Below, piece after piece: positions 57,757 to 61,675 of a stretch of DNA of 61,675 nt. This DNA is from Rubrivivax sp. (GTDB taxonomy: Bacteria > Pseudomonadota > Gammaproteobacteria > Burkholderiales > Burkholderiaceae_C): NCBI GenBank assembly GCA_018780805.1, contig JADMJD010000138.1:1-61675 (forward strand). The letters are read 5' to 3'. Under the pieces are notes generated by a model. The model was not told where the DNA came from, made no database searches, and saw nothing but the letters and a program-made list of their open reading frames with translations. Positions within the stretch are counted from its first letter, which is position 1; each line of letters starts with the position of its first letter. The position numbers were made by a program, and so were the translations under genes.

Positions 57757-58386
57757 TCAGCGGGTCTGCACCGCCGAGACGATCACGAGGTTGGGTGTGG
57801 GCAGGCATTCACCCGCAGCCAGCCACAGCGTTGCGACGCAAGGTGCCGTCTGGAAGGCGTCGATCACATCGGTGCCGCTGGTGACCTGGCCGAACACTGC
57901 GTAGCCGCCACCGGAGGTGTCCAGGAAGGTGTTGTTGGCCAGATTGACGTAGAACTCCGACGTGGCCGAATCGAGCACGTTGGTGCGCGCCATCGCCACC
58001 GTGTAGCGGGTGTTGCTGAGGCCCTTGCCCACCTCCAGCGCGATCGGTGCACTGGCGGCCTTGGCGGCCGGCAACGCCGTGGTGCCCAGCGGCGCCAGAT
58101 AACCACCGCCTTGCAGCACGAAGCCGGGCGCATGCCGGTGGAACGCGATCCCGTTGTACCAGCCGCTGCGCACGTAGCCGAGGAAGTTGGCCACCGTCAC
58201 GGGCGCCTGCGTGGGGCTGAGCGTGATGACGAAGCTGCGCTGTGTGGTGCCGTCGGTCACCGTGACCGTCACCTGGGGATCGGGGGTGGGCGCGATGGGT
58301 TCGTCGTCGTCGTCGCCACCTCCACCGCCGCCGCAGGCGGCCAGCAGCGTGATCAGGCACAGGCCGGTCCAGTGGTGCATCTTCAT
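57757..58386 (-). CDS. Lipoprotein peptidyl-prolyl isomerase (cyclophilin)
   Basis: Protein of 209 aa with a lipoprotein signal (lipobox LAAC, Cys21), then a Gly/Asp-rich linker and a compact cyclophilin domain (about 50-205). Motifs: VTVANFLGYVRSGWYNG, IAFHRHAPGFVLQGGGY, VAMARTNVLDSATSEFYVNL (20), YAVFGQVTSGTDVID. The active-site Arg after FH and the QGG segment are kept. It is probably anchored in the outer or inner membrane and folds periplasmic proteins. GGGAG precedes ATG 58386. Confidence 0.9.
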   Translation of the reverse strand: MKMHHWTGLCLITLLAACGGGGGGDDDDEPIAPTPDPQVTVTVTDGTTQRSFVITLSPTQAPVTVANFLGYVRSGWYNGIAFHRHAPGFVLQGGGYLAPLGTTALPAAKAASAPIALEVGKGLSNTRYTVAMARTNVLDSATSEFYVNLANNTFLDTSGGGYAVFGQVTSGTDVIDAFQTAPCVATLWLAAGECLPTPNLVIVSAVQTR

Positions 58387-58399
58387 GGGTTCTCCCTTG

Positions 58400-59587
58400 T
58401 CATTCAAACAGCAGTTTGCCGATGCCGCTCCAGCTGAGGATGCGGCCCGGGTTCTGGGTTTCGTCCAGCACACCGCTCATGCGGCGCAGGATGCGCGGGC
58501 TCTTGCTGGCGCGCCAGACCACCAGGTCGGTCAACCAGGGGTGGCGGTTCACGTGCTCGGCCTTGGCGTAGAGGTCAAAGCGGGGCTTGAGCTGCTTCAA
58601 GGCCGATTCATAACGTGTGCGCAGTGTCGCATCGTCGCCCCCGGCCAGCAGGGCATCGGCCGCCAGCAGGCCGGTTTCCATGGCCTTGCCGATGCCCTCG
58701 CCGGTGAAGGCGTAGGTGCTGCCGATGGCCTCGCCGGTGGCCAGCAGGCCGGGGCGGGACCAACGGGCGCCGTCCAGTGAGCAGCGCAGCGGCGCACCCT
58801 TGAGCTCACCCACCCACTGGCCGGTGGCTACCAGGTCGCGCGCGTCGGCATGCAGCTCGCAGAAGGCGCTGAGCAGCGCGCGCAGGTTCTGCGCGCGGGC
58901 ATCGGATTGCCCGGTGTAGCCGGCGCCGATGTTGAACAGCCCGCCCGGGGCCGGGAAGATCCAGCCATAGCCGCCCGCCAGGCGTTTGTGCCAGACAATC
59001 TGCAGCGTGTTGATGCGTTCGCGCATCGCGTCGTTCTTGATGTAACCCCTCAGCGCCACGCCGGTGGGCACGCGGCGCTCGCACAGCCCGGCGGCCAGCA
59101 TGGCCTGCGGCGCGGCGCCGGTGGCCAGCACCACCCAGCGCGCACGCAACGTGTGCACCTGGTCACCGATCTTCAAGCGTGCGCCGACCACCCGCCCGGC
59201 TTCTTCCAGCGGCGCCTCGAAACGCGCCGGCGGCAGCAGCGTGGCGCCGGCCGCCTGCGCGGCGCGCAGCAGCACGTGGTCCAGCTCGCGGCGTGGCAGC
59301 ACGGCCAGGCTGCCGGGCACGTCGATGCGGCCGCCACGTGGCGCAAAGCAGCTCACGTGGTGCACCGGCTGCGCCAGGCGCATCACCTCGTCGAGCACCC
59401 CCAGGCGGCGTAACGCGGCGTGGGCATCGGGGATCAGGCCGTCGCCGCAGGTCTTGTCACGTGGGAAGGCGTGCTGGTCGGCCACCAGCACCTGCCAGCC
59501 CCCCCGCGCCAGCTGCTGCGCACAGGCGCTGCCGGCCGGGCCGGCGCCGACGATGAGCACGTCACAGGAAGTGGGCAGGGCGGACAT
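58400..59587 (-). CDS. Geranylgeranyl reductase-family FAD oxidoreductase
   Basis: Flavoprotein of 395 aa: N-terminal dinucleotide motif VLIVGAGPAGSACAQQLA, the CGDGLIPDA segment that marks the geranylgeranyl reductase family, and YGWIFPAPGGLFNIGAG. A second FAD motif follows, LLATGEAIGSTYAFTGEGIG (20). It could saturate isoprenoid or other double bonds or act as a hydroxylase; the substrate is unknown. It is first of a minus-strand run 13 bp upstream of the cyclophilin gene and is divergent from the DksA-like gene. Confidence 0.88.
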   Translation of the reverse strand: MSALPTSCDVLIVGAGPAGSACAQQLARGGWQVLVADQHAFPRDKTCGDGLIPDAHAALRRLGVLDEVMRLAQPVHHVSCFAPRGGRIDVPGSLAVLPRRELDHVLLRAAQAAGATLLPPARFEAPLEEAGRVVGARLKIGDQVHTLRARWVVLATGAAPQAMLAAGLCERRVPTGVALRGYIKNDAMRERINTLQIVWHKRLAGGYGWIFPAPGGLFNIGAGYTGQSDARAQNLRALLSAFCELHADARDLVATGQWVGELKGAPLRCSLDGARWSRPGLLATGEAIGSTYAFTGEGIGKAMETGLLAADALLAGGDDATLRTRYESALKQLKPRFDLYAKAEHVNRHPWLTDLVVWRASKSPRILRRMSGVLDETQNPGRILSWSGIGKLLFE

Positions 59588-59687
59588 CGAGCGCGGATTC
59601 TAGGAGGCGCTGCAGAGGCCTTGACGGGCCTCAAGGGATGGACGGGACCCGCGCTGCATGATGGCCGTACACCCCCAGGAGACCCCG

Positions 59688-60062
59688 ATGAGCAGCAACC
59701 TCACCCACGGCCAGCAAGCGCTGTTGAAGGCGGAACTGGAAGCCCGCCTGCTGGCGCTGACCGGCCAGCTGGCCGCACACCTGCACGGCCAGTCGCGCGT
59801 CGAACGTGCGCGCGAGGTGCTGCAGCAGGACGGCGACGACGCGCCGCAGCGTGCGCCGGAGCGGGCCGTCGCCGCCGCCTTGAGCGAACACGAGCGGCGC
59901 GAGCTGGACGCCGTGAGCGCCGCGCTGGACCGCATCGCCGCGGGCCGTTACGGCCATTGCAGCGACTGTGACGGCACGGTCCCGTTCGACCGCCTGAAGG
60001 TCGAACCCTGGGCCCTGCGCTGCCTGCCTTGCGCCACCGAACACGAACACCAAGCCCATTGA
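59688..60062 (+). CDS. TraR/DksA-type zinc-finger protein
   Basis: Protein of 124 aa with an N-terminal coiled-coil (about 5-80) and a C-terminal zinc finger, CSDC...CLPC (four cysteines, about residues 91-116). It is shorter than DksA (about 150 aa). The coiled-coil tip lacks a clear DxxDxA, so ppGpp-DksA-like action on RNA polymerase is only possible, not shown. AGGAGA precedes ATG 59688. It is followed after 33 bp by the eRF1-like gene. Confidence 0.88.
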   Translation: MSSNLTHGQQALLKAELEARLLALTGQLAAHLHGQSRVERAREVLQQDGDDAPQRAPERAVAAALSEHERRELDAVSAALDRIAAGRYGHCSDCDGTVPFDRLKVEPWALRCLPCATEHEHQAH

Positions 60063-60095
60063 CCCCCCGAGCCGAAAGCACACCGAAAGCACGCC

Positions 60096-60476
60096 ATGAG
60101 CACCTTCCACGCCGTTGTCCGCATCGACCACCAGAGCGCCGAGATCCTGCAGTTCGACACCGAACATGTGCAGGCGCAGAAGATCAAGGCCCACAGCCAC
60201 CACACCGCGCAGCATGGCAGTGCGGTGCGCACGCAGCACGAGTTCTTCGGCACCGTGTGTGACGCACTCGCCGGCATCCCCGAGTTGCTGATCGCCGGCT
60301 CGCACACTGCGCAGGCCGACTTCCGCCATTACGTCGACAAACACCGCCCCGCCCTGCTGCCGCACATCCTGGCCTGGGAGACCGTGGACCACCCGACCAC
60401 GCCGCAGTTGGTGGCGCTGGCACGTGCGGTGTTCCTGAAGATCGACCGCATGAACGGCGTGCCCACGCCGACCTGA
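60096..60476 (+). CDS. eRF1-domain-like 'translational machinery' protein
   Basis: Protein of 126 aa resembling small bacterial proteins related to a release-factor eRF1 domain (often named translational machinery protein). It shows FHAVVRIDHQSAEILQFD, HSHHTAQHGSAVRTQHEFF and LIAGSHTAQADFRHYVDKH. The His-rich first half may bind nucleotide or RNA. It may bind ribosomes under stress, by analogy; no direct evidence. Probably co-transcribed with the DksA-like gene. Confidence 0.68.
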   Translation: MSTFHAVVRIDHQSAEILQFDTEHVQAQKIKAHSHHTAQHGSAVRTQHEFFGTVCDALAGIPELLIAGSHTAQADFRHYVDKHRPALLPHILAWETVDHPTTPQLVALARAVFLKIDRMNGVPTPT

Positions 60477-60495
60477 GTGCCGTTAGGCTTGCGGG

Positions 60496-61575
60496 ATGGA
60501 TCTGCAAGCCTTCTCCCACAGCTACCCCGAAGCCCGCGCCAGATTCCTGGCCGCGGCCCGCAGCGCCGGCGCCGTGCTGCGCCATTGGCCGCACCCGCTG
60601 ACCGGCCCCGATGGCGGGGCGCTCGCCTGCGACACCGCCCGCCTGGGGCAGGCCGATGCCGCCCGCGTGCTGGTGGTGCTGAGCGCCACACATGGTGTGG
60701 AGGGCCTGGCCGGCAGCGGCCCGCAGGTGGACCTGCTGCGCCAGCCGCCCGCGCTGCCGCCGGACACGGCGGTGCTGCTGGTGCACGCCATCAACCCGCA
60801 CGGGTTTGCCTGGTTGCGCCGGGTGACGGAAGAAAACGTCGACCTCAACCGCAACTGGGTCGACTTCAGCCAGCCGCTGCCCGCCAACCCGGCCTATGCC
60901 GAGCTGCATCCGCACTACCTGCCGGCACAACGCGATGCGGCCACGCTCGCGGCAGCCGATGTCGCCATCGATGCCTGGCGTGCGCAGCATGGCGACGCGG
61001 CCGAACGGGTGGCCCGCTCCAGCGGCCAGTACAGCCATGCCGACGGCCTGTTCTACGGCGGCACCGGCCCCACCTGGGCACGCCGCACCAGCGAGGCCAT
61101 CCTGCGGGCCGAGCTGGCCACGGCGCGCACGGTGGCCATCGTCGACATGCACACCGGGCTGGGGCCCTACGGCTATGGCGAGCCCATCTGCAACCACGCA
61201 CCCGGCGGTGAGCGGGTGGCCCGCGCGCGGCGCTGGTGGGGCGACAGCGTCACCGAGCCGCTGCTGGGCAGTTCCAGCTCACAACCCAAGTGGGGGCTGA
61301 CGGAGTTTGGCTACGAACGTGCGCTGGCCCATGCGGACATCGCCTTCGTCGCGCTGGAGTTCGGCACCTACCCGCCGCCGCGCGGGGCGCAGACGCTGCG
61401 CGACGACGCCTGGCTGTGGACCCACGGTGACCCGCGCGGCCCGCAGGCCGAGGCCATCCGTGCCGCCTTGCGCGACCACTTCTACCCGCCGTTCGACGAC
61501 TGGAAAGAGATGGTGCTGTTCCGCTCGCGCCAGGTGTTCCGCCAGGCCCTCAGCGGGCTGGCGGCCGAACGATGA
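60496..61575 (+). CDS. M14-type peptidase, DUF2817 family
   Basis: Protein of 359 aa: SATHGVEGLAGSG (first zinc His and Glu), NPHGFAWLRRVTEENVDLNR (20), VDMHTGLGPYGYGE (third zinc His) and FVALEFGTYPP with the catalytic Glu, all typical of the DUF2817 branch of zinc carboxypeptidases. No signal peptide, so likely cytoplasmic. It is 19 bp downstream of the eRF1-like gene. Its stop overlaps the next start (ATGA). Confidence 0.9.
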   Translation: MDLQAFSHSYPEARARFLAAARSAGAVLRHWPHPLTGPDGGALACDTARLGQADAARVLVVLSATHGVEGLAGSGPQVDLLRQPPALPPDTAVLLVHAINPHGFAWLRRVTEENVDLNRNWVDFSQPLPANPAYAELHPHYLPAQRDAATLAAADVAIDAWRAQHGDAAERVARSSGQYSHADGLFYGGTGPTWARRTSEAILRAELATARTVAIVDMHTGLGPYGYGEPICNHAPGGERVARARRWWGDSVTEPLLGSSSSQPKWGLTEFGYERALAHADIAFVALEFGTYPPPRGAQTLRDDAWLWTHGDPRGPQAEAIRAALRDHFYPPFDDWKEMVLFRSRQVFRQALSGLAAER

Positions 61576-61675
61576 GCACGGTGTTCGAGAAGCTGCTCAG
61601 CGGTGAGTGGCCCTGCGCCAAGGGAAGCTCTGCTTTAAGCGCTTCCAGATGTGCTGAGCCGGCTACGCCGAAGCT
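61572..61675 (+). CDS. Partial CDS, HIT-like N-terminus with abrupt break
   Basis: Starts ATG at 61572, overlapping the previous stop. The first 17 residues MSTVFEKLLSGEWPCAK match the HIT-family pattern F-x-K-(I/L)-x-x-G-E-x-P-x-x-K. After that the expected V-x-E-D segment is replaced by unrelated sequence from about 61622 to the window edge (frame still open). The change of base composition there and the GGAAGCTCTG..GCGCTTCC inverted pair suggest an insertion or an assembly edge. Identity as HIT protein is inferred from 17 residues. Confidence 0.45.
   Translation, partial: MSTVFEKLLSGEWPCAKGSSALSASRCAEPATPK

Overview
The window is a stretch of very GC-rich, densely coded bacterial chromosome. 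The gene set points to the Burkholderiales, near the Comamonadaceae or the Rubrivivax/Leptothrix group. Evidence includes mreB divergent from gatCAB, metX followed by metW, pyrE back to back with exonuclease III, a PEP-CTERM protein, and the typical short Comamonadaceae-type GC-rich palindromic repeats. The placement is inferred from protein and gene-order resemblance, not from a search. Genes are packed with 1-8 bp overlaps or short gaps. No gene-free stretch exceeds 300 bases (largest: 275-503, 7597-7786, 46007-46171, 24496-24641). I saw no rRNA or tRNA gene, CRISPR array or intact insertion sequence.

Layout. 1-7340: start of mreB (minus), gatCAB (tRNA-dependent amidotransferase), a DUF4124 protein, divergent pyrE/exonuclease III, and a PAS-GGDEF cyclase. 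7357-13322: two small unknown proteins, a full-length tricorn-type protease followed by tandem hairpin repeats, then metX-metW on the minus strand. These are preceded by what looks like a SAM-II riboswitch and a transcription terminator. 13379-17480: NTF2-like protein, FMN glutamate-synthase-like protein, GST, cytosine deaminase. 17577-24495: an orphan ATP synthase subunit c, an MmyB-type regulator, URC4 (uracil catabolism) and a complete BMP-type nucleoside ABC transporter. 24642-26031: PEP-CTERM protein and a PhyH-type dioxygenase.

26151-45304 is the most interesting block. It is a nearly continuous plus-strand run with a TonB-dependent receptor overlapping a BMP-type nucleoside-binding protein. 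Next come an antisense adenosine deaminase broken by an in-frame stop, a second BMP binding protein, ABC ATPase, two permeases, cytidine deaminase, purine nucleoside phosphorylase and deoxyribose-phosphate aldolase. The run continues with a SulP-STAS-cyclic-nucleotide-binding transporter, a lipoprotein 5'-nucleotidase, thymidine phosphorylase, a TrpF-like protein and a GGDEF-EAL protein. Read together, these suggest a route for capturing nucleotides/nucleosides at the outer membrane, dephosphorylating them, importing them and breaking them down to bases and sugar phosphates. The upstream minus-strand block (second nucleoside-type transporter, URC4, cytosine deaminase) would handle pyrimidine bases.

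45305-61675: HAD hydrolase, purB, pyrF coupled to a hybrid histidine kinase, and a long minus-strand series (reductase, lipoprotein cyclophilin, YafJ-type amidotransferase, two LytS-type kinases with one LytTR regulator, M14 peptidase, TlpA-like protein). Then come a DksA-like protein, an eRF1-like 'translational machinery' protein and a DUF2817 peptidase. The last gene starts like a HIT protein, but its similarity stops about 50 bases before the window edge.
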